This document shows positions 13,140 to 26,790 of a stretch of DNA of 64,000 nucleotides, in pieces. The notes under the pieces were generated by a model, which did not search any database, had not been told where the DNA came from, and saw only the letters and a list, made by a program, of their open reading frames with translations. The position numbers were made by a program, and so were the translations under genes. This DNA comes from Helopsaltes ochotensis. Its lineage: Eukaryota > Chordata > Aves > Passeriformes > Locustellidae. The stretch spans positions 101,260 to 165,259 of the forward strand of contig VXBM01001540.1 of assembly GCA_013400155.1 (NCBI GenBank), in the 5' to 3' direction. Each line of letters opens with the position of its first letter. Within the stretch, counting starts at the first letter, position 1.

Positions 13140-13760
13140 CATGCAGTTTAATGACTACTCCATGCAGAAATTACCCCAAATAGATTCAGTTTTCAAATGG
13201 TTAAAATATAATTTATTACAGGACTGTTGCAGCACGTGAGTCGTGTAAGTGATCCAGACCTTTCTGCTGTGGTCCAAATACTGTCAGCATGGTATTTTTC
13301 TCCCCCTTCTGGAATAAAAATTTAGCAATAAAATCCAGAGGCAAAGTGGCATCTCGCTAATGGCATTCAATCTAAGCTTATTGCAGATCGACCTTGAATG
13401 CTGCCAAGTCCCCAACACGCGCTGACAATACAGCATCGTTGCTAAGCTACCTATTATTAATCTTTGCAATGAAAAATGAAGAGGTCAGAATATGTTGAAG
13501 GTGTGTTTATTACAGAGCTTGCACAGAGGGGCTCATTTAAAAGCTTGGATATTTCACCATTTCTATTGCTGTGAAAATTCTTTTCCTTTGGTAAAGATTT
13601 GAATATAACTGACAGATTATGACCCTGATCATCCATTAATTAAATAGCAGAGAAAGAAATGCAGATATATTTTTTGAATATTCATATGTCTACATTCAGT
13701 TCAACAGAAAAGAAGGCTTCAGCCATTTGTAATTGAAACAGAAATGATTTAGTACTTCAG
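13140..13760. promoter_or_regulatory. Candidate conserved non-coding element with clustered CpGs
   Basis: About seven CpG dinucleotides survive within 13233-13440 ('cacgtgagtcgtg', 'tctcgctaatgg', 'agatcgacc', 'acacgcgctgac', 'catcgttgc') although the flanking kilobase has almost none. 'CACGTG' at about 13234 is an E-box palindrome, and TAAT-type cores occur in 'tcgctaatggcattc', 'ctattattaatctttgc' and 'ccattaattaaatag'. No repeat is recognisable and the 61-codon minus-strand ORF here shows no family match. CpG retention and motif content are seen directly; enhancer-like function is inference. Confidence 0.35.
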
Positions 13761-16700
13761 TACATGGTCAAAGTTGGGTCCAGAAAACCTCATATAAATG
13801 CACGAGGAAATAGTGAGTGTTTAGGAAAAAGAATATTATTAGAATATTCCCTTCTACATTCTTATTGTCTGCTCCTATCTCCTGGGTTTATTCCTTGTGG
13901 CTTGGATTTTTATTGAGCTTTGCGGTGTTTTGGTTGAGGATCAAGATTGTATAAGAAGCAGGACACATTTTATTTATCAATAAATCATCAGACACAAAAA
14001 ACAGAGACCAATGAATGGGATGAGCACACAAAGGATAAAAACAGGGAAACTCCAAATCCTTTGAAAGAAGAAAAGGCCAGGATAAGAGCACAAAGTGGCC
14101 TGGTGTCACTCTGTTGCCAAGGAGATTGATGTAGGAGTTGAGAAAGAGTCAGAGTATATATTTCAAGGAACTGCATACGTTGCCGAAGTCCTGTATTCAG
14201 GAGCTGCTGATACACACAGGAACCCTCTCAAAAAGCACACAGTGCTTTCCAGGAAGGAAGAAATCTCCTTGAAAAAATCAGAAGTTTAAACAAACCAACC
14301 AAACTTTCCAAAGGCTTGTTTTAAAGGCAAGGTTCTATGAGAAAAAGCTGGAGTGTATTTCAGGACATGTCTGCATGGAGATTTGCTTTGCTGTGGAAAT
14401 AATTTTGACATGGACTGTGATAATTTTTACAGTTGTATTACTTGTCCTAGGTATGGTAAAAGGAAGGTGTGCCGAAGTGAACAAGTACTTTGTAACTCTA
14501 ATTTTAACTTGAACTTGAGTTGGCCCTGGTAGAGCTTCATCATGTAAAACTTGTTCTTGCTTCCCTTAGTACTAAACACATGAGGACATGGGATAAACAG
14601 AGATGATTTCTACCCACAGAAATCTACTTTCTAAGGCTCGACTGAGCTTGCTGGAGGCTGTTGGGGCTCTGTCACCACAGCAGCAACTCATTAAAGGAGC
14701 AGTCACGGCCCAGGAGAATGATTTGCTCTGCCCAGCCTCACACCACCTGCCTGAGCACAGGCTCAGCTTTTCTGTTCTGTGCTCACAACTCTGAGGGCTC
14801 TCAACTCCATCTGTGTGTGCATCTGTGTTTGTCACAGCTGCTGTGTCCACATGAACACCAAGTTGTTCTGAATTACAGCATGGCTGACACAGCTCAGCAA
14901 GAACACTCGGTTTTCCAGCAAATTCTGTAAAGAGATTATACAACCTCAGTGCTTCCCAGGAGAGGGTGTTTCCAAGCAGGGTGAGGATTTAGGAGGGAGC
15001 TCACACAGAGGAGGTTCACTGAGTTCAGCTGCATTGATCTCTTCACCTGCCTCAGTCCCAGGAACAGCAGCCCTCAGGTTCCAGGTTTGGAAAACACCCT
15101 AAAGTCACACTGCAGTAAAAATCCTTCCAGCACCCAAAGGTACACTCATCAAATACCAGTGAAGTTTTTTCCAAGTGCTTGAAGGATATGTTTAAATCCT
15201 ATGCTTCAAAAAATAGATGGAAATGCCATTGAGAAAGATGAACCATTCCTGCTGCAAGAGCTTTGTCCTATGTGACAGAAGTGTCTCAAGCACTGCACAA
15301 TCAGAGACTCTCAAAAACAAACTAGTGTGAAACCTCTCGTGAGAAGCCTGATAGTGCCAGTGGAGGTGGGATACAACCCCAACATTTCTTCCTTTTCTGT
15401 TTCTCCTTGTAGGTGTTTCATTTATACTGCAGCACTTCAAAAGGGCAGGGTGAGTGAAGCTGTCTCTGTGAAGGAATCTCTGTACAGCCAGGATAGAATC
15501 TTGCAATTGCAGCAGAGAATTTCTCACCTAACATAAAGAAGGTTAAACTATGTGAGGATTGTAGTAGCCCTGTGGCCTGGCTAGACATACATAGAGATGT
15601 ATTAGTGTTTTGTGTTTCTTGGGATCATCCCCCTATTTTCACATGCCTTTAGTTTATTAATGTAAAAACTTCAAATGTGATGCATGGAAATGTGGTTCCT
15701 TCTCTCTGCACAGTTTAAATTTAGCAACACTCATACAGACTTCCTGATCCTTCCTAAATCCTAACTTGACAAGGGTGTCTTAGAAGGTGCTAAAGTACAG
15801 CTCTGTTTCAGCTAGTTCTGCATGTCAAAGCTACTCTGGAAAATAAATGTATTGATCAGGAAAGTACTGCTTGTGCTGAGGTTGTGAGGGGGGATGAAAA
15901 ATAAAAGAGATGCTTTGTCAGCAATGTGAACCTGTAAATTAAGGGGTTTTTTCCATGAAAAATGAAAAACAAGAGAGGCCTTTCAGGATTTTTCTTTAGA
16001 TGATACAACAGATAGTCATGGAAGAAAACCTTAGTAGCCAGGTTAAAAAGTTCCTCTGCTATGTGGTACATTTAGTTCCTGTCCTGCTTGGAGAGGTTTG
16101 GACTGAATTTGCACATATCCCACTGGAACATATCATTCCTCTGTCACCACTCCCAGAATGGTGCCTTCAAAAGGTTAGTCAGCTCTTAGTAGGTTAGTCA
16201 GGGACTTATAAAAAACCTATGAAGACATCTGTTTGTATCTCTTGCTCAGGTCTATAAGCAGACAAAATTATTCAGGGGAAAGCCACAGATTTTTCTGTAT
16301 TTGATCTGGTTAAAAGTTTTGAATCTTAATAACAAATATTATTTTATTTAGGGTCTATGTGCAATTTCCATGAAAAGTGGGAGTCAATAAAAACACTTGA
16401 CTTCTTTATAGAATGGTACAGCTGGAACACAGTGCTATTTTCTCATGCAAGTGAGTAAATTGCAGAGCTGAAGGCAGAGCTGCAGCATCATTCCCTGATC
16501 CATATGCAAAAGGAGCATGAAGAGCTCAGCTCCAGCTGAGAGCCTGCTGGATCTCACCCACTGCTCGAACCAGAGAGGCAGATAAAGAAAGGCAGTGATT
16601 GAGAGGGTCATATACCCAACAGGTGAGCATCTACATAATGAGTGTCTTCAATATTTTACTTCAGCTGAGCAGCTGCACTTTCCAGCAGCACGGAAGCTGC

Positions 16701-19700
16701 CCTGTGTGCTGAGAGGGGTACCCAAAATCTGGGATTTCTTGACGTCAGAGACCAGACTTTCACAGGTTTGTCTGTTTGATGAGGATTTCTTGCCAGAGAA
16801 GAGGAAGATTTTGAGTTACAAACTATTCCAGGCAGCCAAACATAATTCAAGCTATGGCATGCTCGTGTATTTATCCTCAGATGATACAGGTCTCATCACA
16901 GGCACATATGAAGTGTTGAATTGGTGCTGGCAACCACCGCAATATGTGTTAGGTGACATCCACTGATAGGGTAAAGCTTGTCACCTAAATTGTTGTTTTT
17001 CACTTATAATGAGCTTCACTGTGTTTCTTTGCTGCAGTGGGGTTTTACTAATTTATATTAATAATTTAGATTAATGTAGATTAATCATATCCATGATTCA
17101 TATGAAAAGGGTGAAGCTAACTATCAGTGATTCAAATGATGGAAGAAGCTGTTGGACAAAGAGTAATTTGAAAAAACATATTGAATCTGGCCAAAACCCA
17201 TGAGGAGCCTGCAAGCATCTAGAGATGCTCTTTGGTGCATGCTGTGATAACCAGACGAAGATTATCAAATACATTGGTCCAAAAAACTTCTTAAATGATA
17301 AATTTATCTAAATGACCACTTGTTTTCATGTGTTTAAATCCCTAGTTCTAAAACAAAAAGCACTCTGAGTCTAAATTTCCAAGCCTTGGTTTTCTGTCTT
17401 GTGCATTTCTGAGTTTGTAAACTACCAGGCTCCAGATAAGGAGAGCAGAATAAATAATTTAATACAACACACTGCCTGTAGTTGTTATTGTTCATCTCTA
17501 AAGCACAGAAATACTGAAACTGATGGATAATTGGGAAAAAATGACAGGGCAACAGAAAAAGGGAAACAAGGAAAAGAAACCATTTAGCAACTTAAAGAGA
17601 AATTTACCAGCAAATTGCTATGAGAATTTAGAATTGGAGCAGATATAGAAGATTTCCTTCAAAATGCTTTAATGATGTAAAATCAGAATTTTCAACCAGA
17701 AGAAACATGGGGAAAAGAAGAAAATCATGGGAAAAAGTTTAGACAAAAATGACTGTGATGAAATACAAACCAAAAAGACAGGCAGAACAAAAGTAGTAGA
17801 AATGCTAAGAGAAAAATAAAGATGAAAAAACAGCATGTACATAGTTATCACTCGTATGTTCAGCCAATGTATATTACAAGGTCTCTTTTAGTTGAGGTAA
17901 TGCCAGAGACTTCCCCTGGTTTGAATTTTTTTTAATGTGTTTCCCTGTTTTCCACTTAGCTCAAACTAGAGGAAATGGAAAGATAAAGGATCTGGTTAAA
18001 CTCTGTGATATCTTATTTTCTGGGAAGAAAGAATAAAGAGGAGAGGGGGACATAAGTGTTGTTGAATCACTGGGATAAAATGTGATCCTCAAAAGCCTAT
18101 CTGCTAATCAATCTTAGCTAGAGGAAAAATCCTCTACTGTTTAAAATATTGCATAAAGAAAATAGAATTTGACTAAATTATATATTATTGCTGGAAATTT
18201 TTAAATTGTAGTGAAAAAACAAGCAGATTGTACAGTTATAGTGATGTTTCAATACTATTTCAAAGTCACTGCTCTACTAAAAATGACACTGAGCTGATGA
18301 ATTTCCCAGTAAAAACACTTTGTCCTACACAGAGACAGCATAAACAGGGACCAAGCACCACTAAGCTAAAGAAGGAACTAAACAGGCTCTGGAGACTCCA
18401 GCATGGCCTTAAACCCAACCTGACCTTGGACAGCTTCATGTCTAGCAGGGCTTGGTAAAGAGCCATGGAGGACTATGCTGTTCACTCAGGAGTGCCAGTC
18501 TCCATGTCTTGGGGGTGACTGAACACCACATTTTGCATGAGGATGGTGAAAAAAAGTTCTGAAGAGCTTCTGCTGGCTCTGTGAAAGCTCAGCAGCAAAA
18601 AATCCCAGCAGCAGTCCAAGGAAAAGGGGGCAGAATCCTCAAACCCCAAGTTGTTAAAGGCAGAGAAAGGCAGAAAAAAAGCTGTGAGGTCCAGTAGAAT
18701 GATGCCAGCAGCCTTTTCATCCTCTTAGTACATCACTTTCTGTTGATTAAATTTTCCATTGGAAAAAATCTGACAGGCTGCTATTTCCCCCAGACCAAAT
18801 CATAGTAATGAAAGTTTATAAAGTATCCATTCATTCAATCAAAACTTATTACTTGAAGTATAGTTCTATTTTCTTCCTCCTGTACTCCACACTAGGCATC
18901 CCTATTCAATGGCTGTTATTATGGGAATTGTTCTGTAATGAAAACATAAATCCTCAAAACAGGAGTGCATTTCTGCAAACAATGTTAAGAGGGGACACGT
19001 TCCCAGTACCTCCTATGGCTATAATCTGTGTAACCCATTCATACGCTGTACTTAATGCCACACTTAATGGCTTCAGGATGGAAAAAGCCCCCCAGGCTGA
19101 AGATCCATGGTGCTCCAGAGGTCTGCCTGGCAGTTTATCCTGTCCTTAAGGAATTTTGCTCTCTTTGTCATAAGAAATACAGTCACCTAATGTACCATGA
19201 CAGATCCCTGCCCTGGTTGGGGATAGTCAGCCTTGATTTTGCTGAGAAAAAGCTTGGATAACTGAAAGGCTCGCATGTGAATGTGCCATATAGCTCAACC
19301 AAAGGGGAATAGAGCATGTAAATAGGTAAATTTTTCTACCTGACAGTTCAACTGACGAATGAGTAGGAGTTAAATTCACCCCACTTTAGGGCACAAGAAA
19401 CAGTGTTCCTAATTTTCTTATTGATGGCACCACTGGAAATGGCTTCTCTGAAAGGACAGGGTGAGTGAACGAAGTCTGAATGTTGTATTCTCTCAGTTTC
19501 TCTGTTTTATTTCCACCTGAAATGCAACGCTAGGGATGACTTGGCTCCCTCAGGAAGTTGAAACTCAGACTAAAGTCATAAGGGCTGTTGGGCTGCTGCT
19601 GGGCCTGGCTTTGTACAGCTGTGATTTGCCAGCCTGCCTGTGAGCTCTCTGTTCCTGGAAAGGGAAGTGGGCTGGGAGGGATGAGTAGGAGAGAAGTGGG

Positions 19701-20839
19701 ACAGAAAATACAGATCCCAATCCATCTAACATTATCATCTGATGCTGCTGCTTTTATTGGGAGAGACACTCTCCAGCTCTTGAGCCAGATAAGGCTGGCA
19801 GGAAAAAGTGGGGAGAGATACTAAAAGTAAGCAAAAGTCTCCAGTTATTTCATGGCTAACAATCCTTTAATGAAGCAGATCTTTAAATGTCTTAAAGTCA
19901 AAATTCTTGATAACATCAATGTATCTTTTGATGCTACAGATATTGAAAAAGCCTCCAGTAGTTCTGAGAGGTTTTTATACACTTACAACTTCTACATTAT
20001 ATCAGATCCTGCTTTTTCTTTTCAAAGGGGTCAAAGATTAAACCTGAACTGTCCCTTTGATGGTGTTTCTTCTCCTGATCTTACAGTGACAGCTGACACA
20101 TGCACAATACTGGAGAGGGTGGTCTTCGGGCTGCCAAAGCAGCTTCTTCTCCGAGCACCAAGGACAGCCTTTTTCTGACTATTCCTGGTGGGATGCAGAA
20201 AATACAGGTACCAACTTCATTCTTTATTTTGATCTCTGTTTCCAGAGAGATTCGCCACAGATCTACACACAGTTGGGCTGGCAACAAGATCTTTAAAAGA
20301 GGGGAAAGTCAGGTATTGATTTACTGTTGGTGGGAGGGAAAAGGGAATGTAATCCCTCCTTCAGATGACCTGGGTACAGCATCCTGCAAGTAGCCAAGTG
20401 CTCTCCAGAACTCAGGGTGTTGAACATATCCCTCTCTCCTTTGGTTTTCTTGTCACACCCCTAAACTTCATTGCAACAGGCACAGACTGCTGAGAACATT
20501 AGACTTCTGATAATGCAGCACAGAACTGCAACATGGGTCTTTAGAGAGCAATTCTGCATCAGCACAAGATGGAATAGAGCTTTATATATCACAGGTTTTG
20601 CCTGCAGATTTCATTTTCATTTTCATCCACAGCATAAAAACAAGAAATGAAGCTGTTGAATGAAGCAGGTGTAAAAGCAACTGAAAATGCTGGCAGAAAT
20701 TTAAATGCTGAGGGCAGCTGCCTGTGCTTCGCTACAGCTGAATCAAAATCCTAGTCTTCAAATGCCTGAACCTTAGGCCAAGCTGAGTTTGGATCCAATA
20801 GAGAAGTTCTTGGCAGCACCCATTTCATGTGCTCATTAT
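13761..20839. other. Unannotated sequence, no recognised gene
   Basis: Mixed AT-rich and moderately GC-rich unique DNA. Two 123-codon ORFs (minus 14572-14943, plus 16595-16966) show no recognisable domain and have no clear splice or promoter context. The block 18380-18720 is G/A-rich and may be an ancient repeat, but I could not identify it. Confidence 0.5.
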
Positions 20840-21400
20840 AAAGCACTATTTCAAATATGGTCATATTTACATAATTTAAAAATTGTAGTACATATACATG
20901 AAGGAGCTGTTTGTGTACTGTCTGTTAGTGATCAACCTTGATGTTTCAATAATTTAATAGCACACTTCAGATGTCACATTTTAATATTCTTAATTAACCA
21001 AGCCACACACATTTGCTAAATAAGGAACAAATGCACCAGACTGTGCTGCATTTTGTGCTGATTTGTTGTTAATTTTTTTTTTCTGATTTTTCTGACATAC
21101 CTTTTTGACTTAGTCAAAGGTAATATGCAAGGACTCAGTGAGATATATTGACAATTGCTCTTTATACTTTCCTGATAATGTTGTAGACTTCACTGAGCTG
21201 AAATGAGTTGATAAAAGTCCAAATACTTTACTTATTGCTCCATTATTCTTTGCTAATTGTGTCACATAGTTTAGTCAAGTGTTTACAAGCTTTGCTAATA
21301 GACTTGCATACCAATTTTATTCAATATGCCATAGTAAAGAGAATGTTTACTACCTGCTGAGCTGCGGGAATCATGACAGATAAGAGTTCTGAAGTTGTCA
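20840..21400. promoter_or_regulatory. Candidate conserved non-coding element
   Basis: A dense AT-rich block free of recognisable repeats, with TTAATTAA at 20990-20997 and several homeodomain-, POU- or forkhead-like words ('tttacataattta', 'gctaattgtg', 'aagtgtttacaagc'). There is no coding potential. This is a compositional impression only. Confidence 0.25.
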
Positions 21401-23465
21401 TTAGTCAAGAAACACAGACAGCAGCATGAGCAGCTGATTTGGGGAGCTGATTGCTTTTGCAATGCTCATGGAAATGATCTGGATTAACCCATATTATAAC
21501 TAAGGTGCAAAGTCAACAGGGGCCAGATGCCAAAGCACTCTGGGTTTCTCTGAAAACACTGAGTATGTGGGCCATTAGGCAAGAACTTATTTTGCAGAAG
21601 GAGAAGTAAAACAGTAAGAAGTTTAATGAGCATCTCTGAGTTCAAACCCACTTCTTAATCAAGGACCCTCAGAGGCCCAGACATCATCCATTGCCAGAGG
21701 TGAACAATTCCTCTGAGGATGCTGGGTTGTCTCAAAGGGGAAGACAAAACTGTTCCCTGCACGAGGATGGCAACATGAGACAGTGTGAGGCTTATCCCAT
21801 GACACTGTTTTTGCCTTCCCCTCATTTTCACTTTGATCTCACAAAGATGGAATACAATCATTACCAGTTCTGCTTTTCCTCTTTGTGCTGGTCAAAATGT
21901 GCTTGATGCAGTTCCTCTCAAAGAGGTTCTTGGAAAGAAGTGCCACTTCCCTTTACAGTAGATGGAGGACTCAGTCCCATGACAAAACAACAGCATTCAA
22001 TTTAAAAGAAATTATTGTGCTGCCACAAAAATAACTTTCAATAATAATAATAAAATTCTACCATTATAGGAGGGTGATTTTTTTTCTCCTAGAAAACAAC
22101 ATAAATCCACAGATTTCACAATTACAGCACAACAGGGCTTAAGAAGAATCAGCCACCTGAGAATACAGTCCTGCCAGCCTCTATGCAGGGGGAATAAAAA
22201 ACACCAATTATGAAGTTTAATTTAATTGTTAAAATGTATCAGTAAAAGAGGGATTATAGGAAAGACAACATGCAAAGCTCAGAAGAGAGAATGTATATTC
22301 AGCTACTTTCTAAAATCTGCAAAATGCAAGAAAAGAGCTGGTGCAGAAGATGGTGTGACTAAATTCCAGTTCCAGTGTTTCAGGGCTCTCTACTCTCTCC
22401 ATTCTACACTACCCTTTTCTAGCAAGGTTACTCCCATTCATTTTATACATGAAATTTCTATAATCAAAGTTTGTTCTGCAGCAAGGAGAGAATGCAGAAA
22501 ACTCAAACTTTGTATCTTGCAGATATCAAAGATAAGAACATCTGCCTTGGTCAGCAAAATATGAGGGAATTAAGTATTGAAAAGCACTTAATAATAATTA
22601 TAAATCCATTGTGTAGTACCAAAGAAGAGTTCAATGAGCCAAACACTGAACTAAAGTTCTCATGTTGGCTGGTGATAAAAATCTGCTCTTTCGCATTAAA
22701 GACTCAACTGTCCCTGAGCAAAACTGGAAACAAAAAGGGGATTTAGTCACACTGACAGAAGGGACACCCAGGCAGGGGCACACCAGCACAATGCATATTC
22801 TTCTGGTTATCTCATCTAGCCTAGAAGTAATATCCAATAGAGTTATAAACCTCATTGCAACCACTTTCTTCTACTTAAAGCAACCTGGAACTGAAATCTG
22901 TTCTAAGCTGAGGAATAACATAAACTATACTGCTAAAATCCCTCTTTACAGGGATTTCTCCTATTTCCAGCACTGTGTTGACCCTCATAGAATGTATATA
23001 CCATAGATCTGTACCTATCACACTGCACCGTGCAGCGGTACAAAATTGTTACAAAACTTCATTGTGACCCAACTTCTTCAGCTTTGTAGGCTGCTTGTAA
23101 GTGTCAGTGTGCTGTGACCAACATCATGCACCTGCCTCTTCCATAAGAGTCCAGGGAGGAATTCCTGGTCTAGGATATAGAGTTGCATGATTCCCACTGC
23201 ACTCAGGAGCTGTTAGATCTGCCTTCTCCAGTGTCCATGTGGATCTTGCAGTGTTCATATGCCCCTTCATGCGTCCTGCCCTCTCTGCTCTGCAAGACAT
23301 CTACTGCAAACTATGGGATGAACTTCCAGTCCCCTGATAGCCTCCCTGACGAGTTTCTCGGAATTAGGTCCTGTTCAGTCTATGGTCTATTCAAGCTGCA
23401 AATGTCAGAACTTAAAACCATGAGTTTTCAACAGCAAATCTAACATTACTCCCTTTAGCAAAGCA
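21401..23465. other. Unannotated sequence
   Basis: Unique DNA with a short AAT repeat near 22041-22056 and several ORFs of 90-114 codons (for example 22226-22564 and 22662-23006, plus strand) that resemble no known protein. No supported gene. Confidence 0.5.
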
Positions 23466-24350
23466 CTTCTGAAAATCCATCAATTAGCTCTCAGTCCTCC
23501 CATCGGTTTAATTAGCACACGCTTGGTGGAAAAACAGAAAAACCTCCCTGAATGTTGAAAGAAATCTGCAAAAAAGGCCAGGAGAGTGTTATTATGCTTT
23601 GTATCCAGGCATCCCTTTTTAAATCCATCACAGGGCTTAGAAATGCCTGCATCAGTGGCACATCTCCTGTGTCCTCGTAGTGTTGGAAATATGAATAATC
23701 CCAAGCACTGTAGCATGGGGTAATGACTATATCTGAGCTTTAATGATGTGTCGCATAGCACTGAGACATTAATAAGCCTGTCTTTCATATGAAACAAGTT
23801 GGAATTCTTTATAATGGATAACAGACAGACACTAAAGAGAGCTGAAATAAATACATAAAAAATACACAGATAAAGCTTTGAGTATTTTTATCCCCTATTA
23901 AAAGAAAAAAAAATTAAAAATTTTAAACAACAGCTGAATTGATAATTTCCTGATGATAAAGAGGATTGTAATACACCCTGACCACACCCATTATATCTTT
24001 ATAGATATAATTTCCTTTTCTGTGCCATGCCAAGCCCGCAACCAATGTATGGTTAAGCAGGTTCCTTTTTGTTAACCAGTCTATCAATCAACAAAAGCAC
24101 ATGCTTAATTTTAAGCCATTTAAGTAAGAAGCCATCAGTGCCTGTAAGTTTAATTACATGCTTAGAAATCATTCTGCATCTAAAGCTATCAAATAAAGCT
24201 ATTCAATTAAAACTACTCAAGTTCTCACTACATACTATTGTATTGTCCTTTCCTGCTGAAAATATGTTCATAAAAAAGAGGATCTTGGTAAAAATATCTC
24301 CAGAACAGCTTACAAATTTCTTGATTTTGCTATGAAATTCATCACCATGC
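23466..24350. promoter_or_regulatory. Candidate conserved non-coding block
   Basis: Two adjacent stretches (about 23466-23820 and 23985-24340) are repeat-free, rich in TAAT/ATTA cores ('ggtttaattagcacacgc', 'agtttaattacatgc', 'ttcaattaaaac') and retain scattered CpGs ('cccatcggttt', 'cctcgtagtg', 'gtgtcgcata', 'agcccgcaacc'). A low-complexity A-rich spacer sits between them at about 23900-23930. Function is inferred from composition only. Confidence 0.3.
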
Positions 24351-26475
24351 TCTGCAGTAAAAGGTCTACTTAAGTTAAATTATCCCTTTTATTTAAAACA
24401 ACTCAGTGTGATTTTAACTCAGTGTGACAGATGTCTTCAATTTAGGGACACTCTAAATCAGTTATTAACACTTCGTCCTACCAGGACTGCTTACACAGTG
24501 TGTCAGACCCTATTAAAAAGAAAAAAATAAGGTGAAATACCTCCACCATGTCTTATTTCTGTCCTGCCGTGACTGCAACTCATTTGAATTTGGTGGATCT
24601 CTTGCAATGAGATGGTTTCTGCGACAGTGGAGATATCCAGACCTCAGATAGCAATGGCAAGTTAATTTTGGAGATTATTTCATTCTTGGGTATAATTTGG
24701 GATATTTCTGCACTCACTGGGAGGTGGAAGAGAATTCACTTCCCTTATTACATTACATGGTCCCCATCCGCACACTGAGTGTCTGATGAGGGATGCAATC
24801 TGTCCTCTCCAAATGAAGAACAGGGCCTTTCTCTTACACCTTTCCCCATCATTTACAAATTGAGAGAGAGAAGAGACAGACAGAGACTGAGTTTTGAAAG
24901 TAAATTGAGTAGTTTATAAGACTTTGATAAAGACAGGACCTTGCACAAAGATGCTTTTTATTCATATAATGTTCAAGAGTCAATTTTACCCTCTAACTCA
25001 GGACTGGTTATAGATTAAGTTGAATCAGTTTTGGATACCTTGGGAGCATATTTTTCTTAAAATCTATGGCTCTTCAATATAGTTTCATTTTTCATGGTGG
25101 TTAATCTCTTCTGCTTAGCATGACTGTAGTTTTTTTCCCTTAAGATTGACAAGTTATATTATATTGCTTCAGTACTTGTTCTACATTTGGGGCTAAAATA
25201 CATCATGCCAAACCACTGGAAAAGAGGAACAAATGTCTTCTGTCTTAATTCTTAGATTTCAGATTAAACATTTTATCCCACACACTCTAATAAAATGTAT
25301 ATGTTTATTCATCAAGCATGGAATTTATATTGCAAAAAGGATGTCTACATTTAAAAATTGCTGTCACTACAAAGCTCTTAAAAATTACAATTTATGCTCT
25401 TTTTTTTCACATCAAAAATCCCATCTCTCTCACTTATTAAAAAAATAGCAAGAAAGAACATTTTGTGACTTCCCAAAGGAATAATTATTTCAATGATGTC
25501 ATCAGCAGTTGGCATGGAATAGACACAAAAATTGAATTTCCTTGTTTTCTCCTGAATACTCCCATAGTAAATGCCCCAGCACTTGGATACAGAAATGGAG
25601 ACAGTCCTCACTGGTTGCTCTGCTAACACCACTTAACCACCAAATATTTCAATATAAAAGAATCATTTGTCAGACCTACAACTATACATTTGTTTTAATC
25701 TAATCAGCTTTTAAAAACTTCTTGTACAAAACTTTCTTATTTGTAGTAAGCAAGATATGTAGAAGTGATTATGTCCTCATTTTGCTTCTCTAATCAATCA
25801 TAAGCTGATGACTTAAGCAAATAATCTAGTTCATAAAACAGTGTGTGGTGAGTTTGTGAGAAGAACATCCATCAAAGTCAGGGATGGGTGATTTTTATAA
25901 TTTGCTGCTGTTGGTGTACTTCCTCTTGCATTAAACTTTAAAGAAGTTAATGGCAAGATGGATTTTATTCTGCATATCTCTTTTGCTCCTGTAGCCAGAC
26001 ATCACTGATGATGCAGTGAGATGGGAAGCAGAAGAAATCCAACGGTCTCCCAACAACATCCACTGGATTTGGATCTTAAATGTCTCTTAAACGGAGACCT
26101 TGCTGTGGCCAGCCCTGCCTCCCAGCGCTCCCAGTCTCTCCTCCTGCAGCTGCTGCTGGTGGCACAGCTGGGTCAGAGGACACCCACACCAGACCTATTC
26201 TGGTGCTTCAAAGGGAATGCTTACTTCAGTAATAGATAACAGGGAAAACAGTCACTGTCAGAGGCAAAAGCCCATTAAAATCCATTAATCAAGCCTCTGG
26301 GCTCTGCCCATCCATAAGCTTTGATACCTGATACCATTCCTTGCCCTTGGGCACTCAAGCACTTCAGGGTTTCCCTTTTTGGTCCCTGGGGTGGCTTCCA
26401 CTGCTGCTAAAATGATGCCTCCAGCGAAAGACATTGTGGGTTGGCTCTCGGGAAGTTCTGGCTCAATTACAGTAA
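24351..26475. other. Unannotated sequence
   Basis: Unique DNA. The purine-rich run at 24861-24890 (GAGA/GACA) is a short simple repeat. A GC-richer patch at 26090-26200 has leucine/serine-rich ORFs but no recognisable exon. Confidence 0.5.
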
Positions 26476-26790
26476 AACAGTGTGTCATTATTCCCCTCAT
26501 ATATGCATAAATATTAATTATTAAAACTCAAAGGCAAATTGAGTTGGTTTCACTGGGTTTTGCTTTGTTATTCTGCAATAATATTTATGTCCACTGCCAG
26601 CCGCAACTAATGAAAATGTCAGAGGATGTAAGACAGTGTGTGCCTGGCTTACTGAGAGTCTAAAAATATAATACTCTAAATGCAGTGCCCTTGTAAGGGC
26701 TAAATATATTTTCTAATTTTCATGATGACTTGCTACTCCAAACATCGTATTTTTGCAGTTTATATTACATCAATCCTCTCAATCTTTTGA
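26476..26790. promoter_or_regulatory. Candidate conserved non-coding element
   Basis: The stretch opens with an octamer/POU-like and homeodomain-like cluster at 26503-26525 ('atgcataaatattaatta' core), followed by 'ctgcaataatatttatgtcc' and 'gccgcaactaatgaaaatg'. No repeat or ORF explains it. Assignment rests on motif density only. Confidence 0.25.

Noticed and set aside
16595..16966. 123-codon plus-strand ORF with protein-like composition
   Set aside because: No recognised family, no upstream promoter or flanking splice signals that I could defend.
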